A stretch of 64,000 bases of DNA from Aplectana chamaeleonis (GCA_029168955.1 JAPDOI010001482.1:110960-174959), one strand, 5' to 3'; positions 1 through 11,539 are shown, counted from the first letter of the stretch. The notes: generated by a model from the sequence alone, not told the origin. Translations and numbers: made by a program.

Positions 1-440
1 TTCACACTCATTTGGGTCCCACACACTTTCTAGGGCGTACGACGCACTGTTATTTGGGTCCCACACACTTTCTACGGCGTTCTGCGCACACCCATTTGGG
101 TCCCGCACACTTTCTACGGCGTTCTGTTCACACTCATTCGGGTCGCACACACTTTCTACGGCGTTCTGTGCGCACCCATTTGGGTCCCGCACACTTTCTA
201 CGGCGTCCTGCGCACTCTCATTTGGGTCCCACACACTATCTACGGCGTCCGACGCACTGTTATTTGGGTCCCACACACCTTCTACGACGTTCTGTTCACA
301 CTCATTCGGGTCCCACACACTTTCTACGGCGTCCGACGCACTGTTATTTGGGTCCCACCCACTTTCTACGGCGTTCTGCGCACACCCATTTGGGTCCCGC
401 AATAATTTTCTACGGCGTGCCCTGTTCACACTCATTTACA
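1..440. repeat. 42-bp minisatellite array A (about 10 copies, cut by window edge)
   Basis: Tandem units of 42 bp built around GGGTCCCACACACTTTCTAC followed by a GGCGT-(T/C)(C/T)TG(C/T)GCAC variable part. Because 42 is a multiple of three, the array gives an open frame with a 14-residue period, which is a by-product of the repeat and not a gene. Units differ by several substitutions. The same unit recurs in reverse complement at 6,284-6,510. The array runs off the left edge. Confidence 0.9.
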
Positions 441-463
441 CGGTCCCACATTACACCTTATCT

Positions 464-2490
464 ACCTGAATGGATGCGACAGTATTCTCCACCCGTTAGC
501 GCAAGCGTATCGTACGCCGCGCAGCTCGATCAATCGTTCAACGTGCGCGTTCAGGTGAACTACGGAGTTGTTTTGTCCTGTAGGAGACCCAATGGAAGCG
601 ATCTGCAGCGTGTCCTGTAGGAGACCGCTTCGCTTTAGTTCGGTCTCCTACGGGACAAAACAGCCTCGTGGGAGACGCTCATCGTCGCCTTTCTGGGACA
701 ATGCGCCAGTTGCGGAGTGGCGTGTGACTTCACTCAGTGAATTTGCCAGGAGACGTTTTGTTACCCCAGAAATGTCGAAAACTGTTTGTTTTTCGTCGAA
801 TTCATAAATAAGCAGGCGGGGTTGGTTCTTGTTTTACATCTGTAGGCCCCGTCATAGTCTGCCGAAAACCGGCCGTCCTAGTTCACGCGGTCGATATGTA
901 TGAGAAACATGCAAAACTGGATGGGATGAAGTGATAAAAATCATTCCCAACTGATAGAATCCAACCTTCTGTAGACCGTCGGAGGTCGTATCAGGTGGAT
1001 CTGTATCATTCGAGACGGTTTTTATCAGTTGAGGTCGATTTTTTTCAGATCATAGGGCGATTTCTATTATTCGAGGACGACTTTTATCAGTTGAAGATGA
1101 TTTTATCGCTTCATTTCTGAAAGTTTAGGTTCCTGACAAAAGTAAAGATTTGGCATGGCCTTTTTTTTTCGAAAAATTAGCATTATACTCAGGTAAAAGG
1201 GGAAGGTAAAGAAAAATGAAAAAAGTTTTGAAATATTCCCGAGAAGGATTTGGCGTAGAATAATTTGATTTTTGGGAAATGTAGTGAAATAGTTGAAAGT
1301 ATGATTTGGCAGTCGAGTTTGAACCAAATATTGATAAGAGTTGTGCAAAATGAGAGATCGCATTGTATAAGCTTATCCGTAGAACATATCAAAGCAAAAT
1401 CACGCGTGATATGGAACAAACAATTGATTTTACTTCACTTAATATGTGAAGACCGCGGCATTACAGCTCCCGAACGAGCTTTTACTACTTGCCTTATCAC
1501 GCGTGATTTTACTTCGATATGTTCTACGGATAAGCTTATACAATGCGATCTCTCGTTTTGCACAACTCTTATCAATAGTTGGTTGGAACTCGACTGCCAA
1601 ATCATACTTTCAACTACTATTCTATTGACTATTATCATACTTTCAACTATTTCACTACATTTCCCAAAAATCAAATTATTCTAAGCCAAATCGTTCTCAG
1701 GAATATTTCAGAACTTTTTTCATTTTTCTTTACCTTCCCCTTTTACCTGAGTATAATTCTAATTTTTCGAAAAAAAAGGCCATGCCAAATCTTTACTTTT
1801 GTCAGGAACCTAAACTTTCAGAAATGAAGCGATAAAAATCATCTTCAACTGATGAAAGTCGTCCTCGAATAATAGAAATCGCCCTATGATCTGAAAAAAA
1901 TCGACCTCAACTGATAAAAACCGTCTCGAATGATACAAATCCACCTGATACGACCTCCGACGGTCTACAGAAGGTTGGATTCTATCAGTTAGGAATGATT
2001 TTTATCACTTCATCCCATCCAGTTTTGCGTGTTTCTCATACATATCGACCGCGTGGGACTAGGACGGCCGGTTTTCGGCAGACTATGACGGGGGCCTTAC
2101 AGATGTAAAACAAGAACCAACCCCGCCTGCTTATTTATGAATTCGACGAAAAACAAACAGTTTTCGACATTTCTGGGGTAACAAAACGTCTCCTAGCCGG
2201 AATTCAACTGAGTGGGAAGTCACACGCCACTCCGCAACTGGCAGCGGACTCCTACAGGAGAAAACGACGATCGAGGTCTCCCACAGGAGCTGTTTTGTCC
2301 CGTAGGAGACCGAACTAAAGCGAAGCGGTCTCCTTCAGGACACGCTGCAGCATCGCTTCCATTGGGTCTCCTACAGGACAAAACAACTCCGGTAGTTCAC
2401 CTGGAACGCGCACGTTGAACGATTGATCGAACTCGCGCGGCGTACGATACGCTTGCGCAACGGGTGGAGAACCGGTTCGCCCATTCAGGT
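464..2490. repeat. 2-kb long inverted repeat (palindromic element)
   Basis: The left arm (464 to about 1,416) is matched in reverse complement by about 1,495-2,490, with a spacer of roughly 80 bp. Matching landmarks are ACCTGAATGG at 464 against CCATTCAGGT at 2,481, and CTGTAGGAGACCCAATGG near 580 against its complement near 2,362. The arms carry scattered substitutions and one-base indels, so they are diverged copies and not an assembly fold-back. No transposase is encoded. It is probably a foldback or MITE-type element; a clear target duplication was not identified. Confidence 0.88.
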
Positions 2491-2727
2491 TCACACACCC
2501 TTCATTGATTGGATTGGGGTGCTTTGGAGACGAGTTCCTCTTTTCCTTGAGAAATGGGGAAGAAGGCTATTGGGGCTTTATCCTGATTAAACTTTGCCGT
2601 TGAATCAATTGTCAACGGGGAAGTGTGAAAATCATGCTTCGATTTTAAAGAATTCGAAAACTTGGCAATTTTGGCTAGATTCCAGCAACCGTTATTTAAA
2701 ATTCCTCCAAGCTACCGTACAAGTTCC

Positions 2728-2830
2728 GGTCTCCTACAGGAGAAGAATAGACTCCTACAGGAGAAACCAGGACTCCTATCGCAGGGGAGAGGAATCCCAG
2801 CGGACTCCGTAGGAGCGACGCTTTTAATTT
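2728..2830. repeat. Cluster of CTCCTACAGGAG motifs
   Basis: Several near-copies of the self-complementary 12-mer CTCCTACAGGAG lie close together here. The same motif occurs inside both arms of the 464-2,490 palindrome (near 585-650 and 2,245-2,390). It looks like a degraded piece of that family. There is no coding signal. Confidence 0.5.
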
Positions 2831-3490
2831 ACGGGCAGGACTACGGTAGCCCTGCGGAGAAAATGATCGGCATGGGCGTGCGTGTCGGTTTACGCGACGT
2901 TATTGACCTGAATAGTACAGGGAAATTTTAGAGCTCAAAACGGAGGTAGGTTCGAAAATCCGCCGAAGCCTATCATAACGCCCACTAGACCCTGGTTCAA
3001 GAGCAGACTTGTAGAGCAACCCAGGGACAAGGATGCCATTGTCCCGGACCTCGACGGAGCTACGTCCCCCCACAACTATCTAGATCCCCCTCACTCGGGC
3101 GAATAAATATTCCACAAACTTGGGACCGGAAACTTTTGAAGACATTGAAGCATTCTTTAATTTGAGCACGTTTTTTTCTCGGAAGAGGGGCACACATTGG
3201 TTCCCGAAATGCCGCATTACGGGAAGAGACCGTAATTCGACCACTCGGGGAACCATCATGCGCTCCCCGCCCAGAAAGTACGGCAACATACGAAAACCTA
3301 ATCATACATTGGCCTAAATTCATGGAAGGTAAATAATGGAGCTGTAGCAGTGTACTGTAGCCGTTGCCGTAACAGCGCTCGAATCCTTTCGGGACCCACT
3401 GCATCAGAGAGAAAACGTATCAAATACATCTGCTCAGGAATCTGGTGCTGAGCGAGGTACTCCACCACTAGAATTCTGAATATCTCACGT
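2831..3490. other. Gene-free stretch
   Basis: Short overlapping frames occur on both strands at 3,060-3,400, but none has recognisable domains, splice signals or codon bias. I see no repeat structure beyond short local palindromes. No function is assigned. Confidence 0.5.
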
Positions 3491-3496
3491 TGAGTA

Positions 3497-4220
3497 TATA
3501 GTCAGGTCTGAGGCTTGTTTCCTCAGGAAAAAAGCATTTAAAACTCACCCACGGCTGCCGCGGTAGTCGCGTGCGCCGGCCCGCTATTCGATTCAGGCCG
3601 AGAGAAGAGCGCAGGAGTGCAAGTATGGAGCTTCGGGGGCCCGTTCTGCTCCCAAATAAATCCTAAGGACATTTTTATACCCCACGACAGGCCTGTCGCG
3701 GTCGCAGAACACTGCGACGTCGCTGTCGGTCAGGGCCAAGAAAGACCCGGCAGGGTACTCGATTTGGCTGGGCCGCTGTCGCTGACACCCGTAGCTGTCC
3801 GATGCATTACGACGGACAGCCGCGACAGCGACCGATTACCGCGCGGTTTCCACATTTCAGGCATAACATCTCCATTCGAGCCAGCGACAGCGACAGGTGC
3901 TGAGAACTGTTCCTGCGACAGCATTTTTTTACTGTGTGGGCCTGGTCCCGGCGCGATTCGTAACAGTTGACCGAACCTGTCGCGGTCGCAAACTTTTGGT
4001 ATAACAATGGCGTAAGTATCGATCAAACGTGATTAGACATGTAATTGCAGATGCACATGTTTTATCACTTCGACAGCAATGCTTTAGCGTTAGAAGCCTA
4101 TCGGGCCTCCGAAGCACTAAACCGCTTTTCAGAGCGCAGCCGATCAGCTTATCATACCGCCAGCCGCGGCTGAGATTTAAATGTTTTTTCTTGAGGGAAC
4201 AAGCCACGGACGTAACTATA
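3497..4220. mobile_element. GGTCCG-family palindromic MITE, copy 1, split by a nested insertion
   Basis: The left end reads TATAGTCAGGTCTGAGGC and the right end is the complement of TATAGTTACGTCCGTGGC. Inside both ends lies TTTCCTCAGGAAAAAA or its counterpart, followed by a sequence giving CGCGGCTG near the centre. Two intact relatives lie at 12,880-13,040 and 15,320-15,505, both about 160-185 bp. This copy is about 720 bp because a GC-rich element (3,663-4,016) sits inside it. Termini beginning TATA suggest a TA target, as in Tc1/mariner-type MITEs, which is inference. Confidence 0.7.
3663..4016. mobile_element. CGACAGCGACAG-rich MITE, copy A (nested)
   Basis: The element starts CTAAGGACATTTTTATACC and ends GGTATAACAATGGCGTAAG, giving inverted termini of about 19 bp. 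The interior is rich in TCGCTGTCGC / GCGACAGCGA motifs on both strands. It lies within the split GGTCCG-family MITE, so it inserted later. There is no coding capacity. Confidence 0.65.
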
Positions 4221-4260
4221 CGAATACGAAAAAACGGGGTGGGTCGTAAAACTTCCGGGT

Positions 4261-4636
4261 CTAAGGCCATTGTTATACCCCACGACAGGCCTCTCGCGGT
4301 CGCAGAGCACTGTTACGTCGCCGTCGCTGAGGGCCAGCCGCCATTGTCGCTCAGGGCCAAGAAACACCCGTCACGATGCCGGATTTGGCTGGGTTGCTGT
4401 CGCTGACACCGTCGCAGTGCACTGCACTGCGACGAACAGCCGCGACAGCGACAGATAACCGCACGGTTTCCACATTTCAGGCATGACATCCCCTTTCGAG
4501 CCAGCGACCGCGACAGGTCCTGCAAACTGTTCTTACCACAGCATTTTTCTACTGTGTGGATCTGGTCCCAACACGATTTGTAGCAGTTGACCACACCTGT
4601 CGCGGTCGCAAACTTCTGGTATAACAATGGCATAAG
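4261..4636. mobile_element. CGACAGCGACAG-rich MITE, copy B
   Basis: A second copy of the 3,663-4,016 element in the same orientation, starting CTAAGGCCATTGTTATACC and ending GGTATAACAATGGCATAAG. The internal order is shared: CCCCACGACAGGCCT, a CACTGCGAC-type core, then TTTCCACATTTCAGGCAT and ACTGTGTGG. The termini match as an inverted repeat better than in copy A. Confidence 0.7.
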
Positions 4637-4714
4637 AGGAGGGATTGTAGCTCCCCTAGGGTCCTACGCAACGACCCGCTTGACCCTGTCATAAACTGCG
4701 TAGCTATACTCTGT

Positions 4715-5180
4715 CCCAAACGAGATGACAAGCGAAGAGTCCAAAGAAGCAGCGCTCCCTCTGCGTCCCCTACGTTTTTGCATTACGGTAAGATGTCGCG
4801 TACGCAAATCACGTGCGCGACACAGCATCTGTCTTGCCGTAATCCAAAACAGAATTCATCGAGTTCCCCATGTACTCGTTCCATTTTTCCGCATACCTCA
4901 TCTTTTTTTTGCATTATTTTCGCTGAAAATGTCCGAAATGCTCTCTTTATGCAAAGGCTATAGAATCGAGTCGTGAGAATTACGACTTTTTAAAGAGGAT
5001 AGATATTCTTATTTACACAGCAGGTAGGGGTTTAAGGAAATAAATTCTGTTTTTGGATTACGGTAGATTCTGTGTAGCGCACGTGATTTGCGTACAAGAC
5101 GTCTTACCGTATTCTAAAAACGTCAGAGACGCAGTGTGAGCCCTGCTTCTTTCGACTCTTTGCTTGCCATCTCGTTTGGG
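4715..5180. mobile_element. Palindromic MITE with CCCAAACGAGATG ends
   Basis: Arms of about 145 bp (4,715-4,860 and 5,038-5,180) match in reverse complement. The outer ends are CCCAAACGAGATG(A/G)CAAGC. Further in, the arms share ATTACGGTAAGA and GCAAATCACGTGCGC. A spacer of about 180 bp separates them. No coding content. Confidence 0.8.
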
Positions 5181-5389
5181 AAAGAGAATATCTGGGCGCT
5201 TTTCTCTCCCATCTACACCTAAGGTCGTAAAGATACATCCCGAGGCGCGACGCGTTGTCATCTTCGATATCGGAAGAAGTCGATACGCCTGGCGTGCGTT
5301 CTCGCTGTCACAGGAGTATGAACTCGTCACAAAGGGGTTCAGAAAGTGTTCCAAGGGTCCAGCGGAGCTGTGATATATCGCAACAGTAT

Positions 5390-5990
5390 ACATTAGATCC
5401 GAATCAAAAAAAATCGGATACTCGGATTTCGGATAACTCAAAAATCAAAGGTCGCGGATATCCGACTCAAACGGATAGATTCAAAATAGCAATTCCGGAT
5501 GATCCGAGTCATTCGGATAGGGAGGCTAGACGGATAGTCGGATCTCGGATCAATCCGAAAATTACGTTTTTTCGGTTATTCGGAGTTTGGATCACTGGGA
5601 TTTCGACCATTTTTCGAAGAGCCGGGGTCATATTCGCCAATAACCCGCCGGGTAGTCGAAGGGTAAATGAGGTGAAATTTCAGTACAAAACGCGCTCCAC
5701 GGCCACCTCTCGCCTTTCTTGGCTTCCCTCGCGACCGCCGGAATTTTTCGAATAGCATAGCTGAAGAATGGCCGCTTCGCGATGGAATCTTTATCTTTTT
5801 GCAGTGATATCGATACGTAACACAGTTTGCATTTTCATCTTACATGGTGTAAGATAGGTTGATCTGCTCCTCTGCCGCGCGCAGTATCATCCCTTCCGCT
5901 TTCCTTCGACTACCCTCGGCGGGTTGTTGGCGAATACGACCCCCGGAATCCGAATATCCGAGTCGGATAAAAGATAGTATAATTCCAAAA
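5390..5990. mobile_element. Putative small element with CGGAT-rich ends and inverted core
   Basis: The left part (5,395-5,560) is packed with ATCCGAAT/TCGGAT motifs. An inverted pair follows: 5,615-5,672 (CGCCAATAACCCGCCGGGTA and flanks) against 5,893-5,940. The right side again ends with ATCCGAATATCCGAGTC. The outer limits are uncertain. No ORF has domain-like content. Confidence 0.5.
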
Positions 5991-6048
5991 GTCTATCGAA
6001 AATCGATATTCTGGCGAAAATGCTCGAAAAAAAAGTTTCTTCCACCTT

Positions 6049-6901
6049 AGGGGCTATCCATACTTCCAACCTCTCGCTCTGCCAGACCGGTTCGCGCGGA
6101 AAAATGATGAGTATGAATAAAAACACGACCACCCGCCTCTCCCGCCTCCTCCTCTGTACTCTCCTGCCCCGCCACAGTGGTGTCTCTGGAGCATTCATAC
6201 TCCCGTCTCGCACCGCCGAGGCATTTGTTGGTAGCATTACTTGTTGCACTAAATTACGTCGTATAAGTGTAGCGGGCCAGCGCTCAATACGCCGTAGAAA
6301 GCGGGACCCAACTAAAAGTGCGCCGGACGCCGTAGAAAGTGTGCGGGACCCAAGTGAAAGTGCGCAGGACGCCGTAGAAAGTGTGAGGGACCCAAGTGAC
6401 AGTGCGCCGAACGCCGTAGAAAGTGGGCGGGACCCAAGTAAAAGTGCGCAGGACGCCGTAGAAAGTGTACGGGACCCAAGGGGGAGTGCGCAGGACGCCG
6501 TAGAAAGCATATGGATCAATCTTAACTCAAATCTAGGAGGAGGGGGCCACCCAGCATTCAATCCTAAAAATGAAAGTTGCCTCTGATATCGGCTTTCCTA
6601 TAGCGTTATCAGTCATTGTCTATTTAGAAATCTGTAGAATCCATCCCTGGATAGCCTTTACATACAACAAAACCAACATATCTTATCAAACTTATCAAAG
6701 ACCACCCGCATCGCTTCATTTCTAAAAACAAACCCACCGATTTTCCGCATCTCTTGCTCTGCAATGGCGATGTCTCTGGAGTATTCATACTTCACTGGCG
6801 GAGCGGGAGGAGCGGGTGGTCGTGTTTTCATTCATACTCACTCCTTTTGCCAAGCAGACCGGTCTGGCAGAGCGAGAGGTTGGAAGTATGAATAGCCCCT
6901 T
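6049..6901. mobile_element. MITE-like element with GGGGCTAT ends carrying a 42-bp array
   Basis: The left terminus AGGGGCTATCCATACTTCCA (6,049) is repeated inverted at 6,882-6,901 (complement AGGGGCTATTCATACTTCCA). Arms of about 100-120 bp include CTCGCTCTGCCAGACCGG and a GATGTCTCTGGAG(C/T)ATTCATACT segment. Between the arms lies the minisatellite at 6,284-6,510. Open frames across it come from the repeat and are not genes. Confidence 0.75.
6284..6510. repeat. 42-bp minisatellite array A' (inverted relative to 1-440)
   Basis: About 5.5 units of CGCCGTAGAAAGTGTGCGGG-ACCCAA-type sequence, the reverse complement of the array at the left edge. The period is again 42 bp. It sits inside the GGGGCTAT-ended element. 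Confidence 0.88.
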
Positions 6902-6904
6902 ACT

Positions 6905-8020
6905 ATGACAAAAGAACTCATTGATAATCATCTTTATCTCGGAATACTTGCAAACCAAACAGATGTGATCACTTTTAAAAATCTATTCAAAGTGAGTGTA
7001 ATGTTAAAGCATTAGTATAGATGAGTACCATGAGTATCAGTCCTTCCCATCGATTTCGTAAATACCCGCGAGTTCCTGTCTAATCCACCTAAGACAGGAT
7101 TGCCCGTTCGATCAATACACATGGTTTTTGGGAGCCTATCATACCCTTAATGCGCTATAAGGGGTATGGCATACTTTTGCGACACACTGTCGCGTCGCTT
7201 TGCATAGCGACACCGACCGCCTGTCGCGGAGCTTCCACCCTTTAGGCGTAGTGCATACTTCCCGTGACGAGCGACGCGACATAATGCTTGTCATCTAAAT
7301 CGACCGAAAATCGATATTGCTGATATGCACTGTCGCGGTCGCGCGTTGCGGAAAGTATGCACTAGGCCCTGAACCTGTCGCTGTCGCAGTGTGCTGCAAG
7401 CTTCGGCCTGCGACAGTGGCAGCGACAGGCTTCGACCCATTCGCAGTGTGTCAGCCCCCGCGTCGTGTCGTTGCGACACGCGCGATAACTGTGCCTACGA
7501 CGACCGATGCCGTTGTTACTATGCAGGTCCCGCAGCGATTTGTGCTAGACTGCATGCCTGTCGGTCATGACAGCGGCAAAGCATACCATACCCCTAGGAG
7601 CCTTTCAGAGTGGGGTCGCAGCGAAACTCGCTGTCGCGGAGACGGTGTGAATGATGCGGGGTTGCTAACTGTGCCGTGCGACGGGGGCGACTGCCGCGAT
7701 TTGAGAGTGCGTGAGCTAGCACCGACGGCAGCAACGGCGCGCGATGAAAAAGATTTCGACCATTTTGTCGCTGTCGCTGCCGTTCCGCCGTAGTTTCTTT
7801 TATTTGTTGATGTTCCTTTGTTAGTACCTGTCCATTCACTCTCTATAAAATATTTATTTCCTTTAGTTCACTGTTTTTTTCAATCGAACAAACGGCGGCG
7901 AAGAGGTAAGAGACGCAGAGCCAGAAATAAGATTCGGCGACAAGTCATGGTCACGCCCAATTTCTCTCGCTCTGGAGAGCGACGCCGAGAATTTCGCAGC
8001 GATGCCACTCCGAAAGGCCC
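6905..8020. other. Gene-free stretch with GC-rich TCGCTGTCGC repeats
   Basis: From about 7,140 to 7,790 the sequence is rich in CGCTGTCGC/GCGACAG words and in pieces such as GCATACT, resembling the 3.7 kb, 4.3 kb and 44.2 kb GC-rich elements. CATACCCCTAGGAGCCTTTC near 7,590 and a complementary stretch near 8,010 suggest a degraded palindromic element. No gene is seen. Confidence 0.5.
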
Positions 8021-8094
8021 TATACTTTAGAGTGAGGATCGGATATTCGAGTTCGAATAAATATTCGAATTTTCCGAACGAATTTTTATTCGAA

Positions 8095-8550
8095 CATTCG
8101 AATATTCGAAAAGTGTGAATATTTGAACATTATTCGAATTCGACTATTCGCAAAAGATTAAAATTCGAACATTATTCGATTTCGACTATTCGCAAAAGGT
8201 GAAAATTCGAACATTATTCGAATTCGACTATTCGGAAAAGGTGAATATTCGAACATTATTCGATTTCGACTATTCGGAAAAGGTGAAAATTCGAACATTA
8301 TTCGAATTCGACTATTCGGAAAAGGTGAATATTCGAATATTATTCGAATTCGACTATTCGGAAAAGGTGAATATTCGAATATTATTCGAATTCGACTATT
8401 CGGAAAAGGTGAATATTCGAATATTATTCGAATTCGACTATTCGGAAGAGGTGAATATTCGAATATTATTCGAATTCGACTATTCGGAAAAGGTGAATAT
8501 TCGAACATTATTCAAATTCGATTATTCGCAGAGGTGAATATTCGAACGTT
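8095..8550. repeat. 42-bp minisatellite array B (TTCGAA-type, about 11 copies)
   Basis: Units of 42 bp contain GAATATTCGAACATTATTCG followed by AATTCGACTATTCGGAAAAGG-type sequence. Frames on both strands stay open with a 14-residue period; this is an artefact of the unit length. Units differ at few positions, so the array is fairly homogeneous. Confidence 0.9.
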
Positions 8551-8984
8551 ATTCGAATTTGAATTCCCGAGCTGATTTAACAAAAAATATGAAAATCAGC
8601 TCCGTATGAAGGAATCGACATACCTTTCAAGACTTAATTCATTTTCTTCACTACTCCATTGTTCCATTTTTCCGAACGCAAGAGCTAAATTTTTTCCCGA
8701 CACCGTCTGATGAGGCTACTAGGGCGGTTCTACCAGGGGGAGCCACATGGCAATCAAACTTGGCCACGCCCATTTTTTCATGCCGCCGCGCAATGCAATG
8801 ATAACACCAACCATAGCTTCGTTGGGTGGAGCCATGTACTCCACCAGCCTTCACCCCTGGGCAGGTGAAGTGGGGAACCTTCATCATTGGGAGAACCAGT
8901 GACAACCAGTGAAACGCCCCGAAAAAGAATGAAAGTGACCCAACACTCATGCAAGTCATTTTCAAGATTGGGTGGGTGTCACTG

Positions 8985-10005
8985 CCGATTTTTCGTTCAT
9001 AACTTTTTTGTGCTCAAAGATAGAACTTCGGTGAAAGTTGTTCTCGGTATTCACCTATAATTTTGCATTGAAAACGCTTTCAGTTTTGAAAAATAAGTTC
9101 TCCTTCTTCAAGCCGAATTCAGTTTATAAAGTGCATTTTTTCGACTGGAATTATCGGTTTTTCGTCCATAACTTTTGTGTGCTTAGTGCTCCACCTTTGG
9201 TGAAGCTTCTTTGCAAAATCTCGATGGAATCCTGCGTAAACTTGTGCTTCCAGTTTGGAAAAGTATTTTTTCGATCCTTCAGCCTAATCCATTTTACGAA
9301 GCACCGGTTTTCCGCCTATAACTCTTTAACCTTTGGAGATAGGATTTTGGTGAACGTCGTTTTTGAAATCTACGTAAAATTCTGCGTCGAATGACATATC
9401 GGGTTCCTAACTTTGCTAGCCCCATAAGCCAGCCAGGTCGGTGAAGCCGAGACCCGTTGTTGGCTCCGGCAGAACTCTGCGTCTCTCATTTGAACCATAG
9501 AGGCGAGAGCACCCTATGGAGATAACTATGAAAATGGGCTTCATCGACCTGGCTGACTTATGGGGCAAGCAAAGTTAGGAGCCCGATATATCATTCGACG
9601 CCGAATTTTACAGAGATTTCAGAAACAATCTTCACCAAAACCCTATCTTCAACGGTTAAAGAATTATAGGCGAAAAACCGTTGTTTCGTAAAATGAGTTA
9701 GGCTGAAGGATCGAGAAAATATTTTACTCAAACTGGAAACGCTATTCGATGCAGAATTTTATGTGGATTCCGAAACAACCTTCACGAGGGCTGTCTCCTA
9801 GAGTAAATAAGTTATGGACGAAAAGCTGATTGCTTTTAGTCAAAGAAACGTTAATTCATAAACTGAAATCGTTTTAGAGATTGGGAACGTATTTTCTCAA
9901 ATTGAAAACATTATTTGACGCAAAATTTCATGAGATTTTGGAAACATCTTTGTTCAGAGATCCATCCAAAAGGGTAAAAATGGTATGAGCGAAGAACAGG
10001 TAGTT
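8985..10005. repeat. 1-kb palindrome whose arms are built of about 150-bp units
   Basis: The left arm (about 8,985-9,480) and right arm (about 9,510-10,005) are reverse complements, meeting near 9,495. GCCCCATAAGCCAGCCAGGTCG (partly shared) near 9,420 pairs with CGACCTGGCTGACTTATGGGGC near 9,560. Each arm holds about three direct copies of a roughly 150-bp unit starting with TTTTTCGTCCATAACTTTT-like sequence. An open frame at 9,038-9,394 lies entirely inside the left arm and has no domain; it is not called as a gene. Confidence 0.82.
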
Positions 10006-10261
10006 TTCCAAAAATCGCTTGAAGAAATTTTCCGAGAAATTTTGACTCCAAGACAGCTTAAAGGAAATTCATCATGACCTACGCAGATCATTTCATTAAG
10101 AATAGTGAATTTCTAAAGGAGGTCATCTAACGGAAAAAAATGCTTCAAAACTTTAATGATTAAAAATAAAAATACATTGAATGCAAGAAAAAGAGGATTA
10201 AGAAAACGTCGAAGTTGCAAATCTATAGGGAACCTTCACCATTCCCCAATCAGGTATATCC

Positions 10262-10560
10262 AACGAACCTGTGACACCAACCCGGGGCTTTCCTTCCCCT
10301 CCGAAATCGTTGCGGCGCGGAGAAATAGAGGTGGCCAAGTAGCCGCGATAACAACCTTTGGGGGTGCTAAGCACAGATTTGACATCCGTTTCCAGTGTTA
10401 CGGAAGGTTGCGGCACGGTGTCGTGCCGCGTCGACGTTTTAGATTTGGCCGTGCTATCTCGCCAGTCGGGGCCACTTGTCCACTGCATATGGTCACACCA
10501 ATTTCTCCGCGCCGCAACGCTTCTGGCAGGGGAGGAAACCCCGGATTGGTGTTATAATTG
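10262..10560. repeat. Palindromic MITE (GGGCGTGGCC family)
   Basis: CACCAACCCGGGGCTTTCCT and GTTGCGGCGCGGAGAAAT on the left are matched by their complements at about 10,497-10,560. A short inner palindrome GGCACGG-TGTC-GTGCC lies near 10,420. It shares AAAAATGGGCG(T/A)G(G/C)CC with segments at 8,755-8,785 and 12,685-12,705. Confidence 0.75.
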
Positions 10561-11510
10561 CGCGGCGGCACGGAAAAATGGGCGAGCCCTAGTGGGATGG
10601 CAATTGGTACTCCCCCCCCTTCTAGTGATAGCACCGATTTGGCTAAAACTTCGCCAAGAGGCTTTTCTGAGCTGTGGATTAAGAATCTCTTATCCTTTTC
10701 GCAATTTGTGAAGGATTAATGGCTCAGACGAAAACGCGCTCCACGCCCCGCTGAAAGCCGCCAGCGGGATAGTGGCCGTGGAGAGCAAAATCCGAAGTTT
10801 TGTCGCCCACGGTAGTAGCTATCGCGGGGGCAGTGGCGACTGTCGGGGGCGAGTGGCTGCTTCCTGCCCTGGTGATAAGCCCTCTCAGCTTTTGTTTTCA
10901 AAAATGTACTCACGCACCGGTGCACGACGCGGCCGCACGCCAGCACGCGACCCGGCCAGTGTACCGAGCACCAACTGGGGCCACCAGCGATTGAGCAGGG
11001 CCTTCAGCGTCCAGGCGGAGCCAAGTACCGCGAAATTGGGCAATTGAACAGAAGGCATTGCCTTCATCCGTGTCCTGGCTCCGAACCGCGTCGTATGCCT
11101 CCCTTGGAAACTAGCGTCTTGAGCGTCCAGCATCTTTTAGGGGGCACGCTTTGCCCGTGATGGGCACGCTCTCGTGGCAGGAGGGCAAGCACTCGCCTAT
11201 ATCGTGTCTCCGGGAAAGTGGGAAGATCGGAGTGAGCGTCGAGCTCCTTTTTATCTGTAAAGGTTTTATCTGTACCGAAAGTGGACCTCTTATTCATGTT
11301 CAGCACCTTGAATAAGCTCCTGAGGCTAAGCTAGAGCGGAAAAAAATGATTTTGTAGCATTCTTTGTGTTGTAGCCCGTACAGATTTAGAGATGAGTCGT
11401 GCCTAATTAATTTCATTTGTAGGTGAAAATGAAGCTTTAGAAGAAGAATTCGACTTGTTATTGCCGCTCACTTCGTACATAGTTCCGCGATATTGCTATG
11501 GATGCTTAAA
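10561..11510. other. Gene-free stretch
   Basis: Mixed GC-rich sequence with short frames on both strands at 10,720-11,300. None shows domains or splice-site context. No clear repeat or inverted structure was found. Confidence 0.5.
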
Positions 11511-11539
11511 TTATTCGTCATTCGAATATTCGAATTTCG

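Noticed and set aside
12..620. 202-residue open frame with 14-residue repeats
   Set aside because: It is the translation of the 42-bp minisatellite plus the outer part of the palindrome. The other strand and the inverted copy give equally open frames; no start context or domain.
8158..8537. Overlapping open frames on both strands in the TTCGAA array
   Set aside because: Unit length is a multiple of three and the unit lacks stops, so both strands stay open by construction.
8095..8550. CRISPR-like array
   Set aside because: Units are tandem without unique spacers, and the window is eukaryotic.
9038..9394. 118-residue hydrophobic open frame
   Set aside because: It lies wholly in one arm of the 1-kb palindrome and repeats every 150 bp or so.
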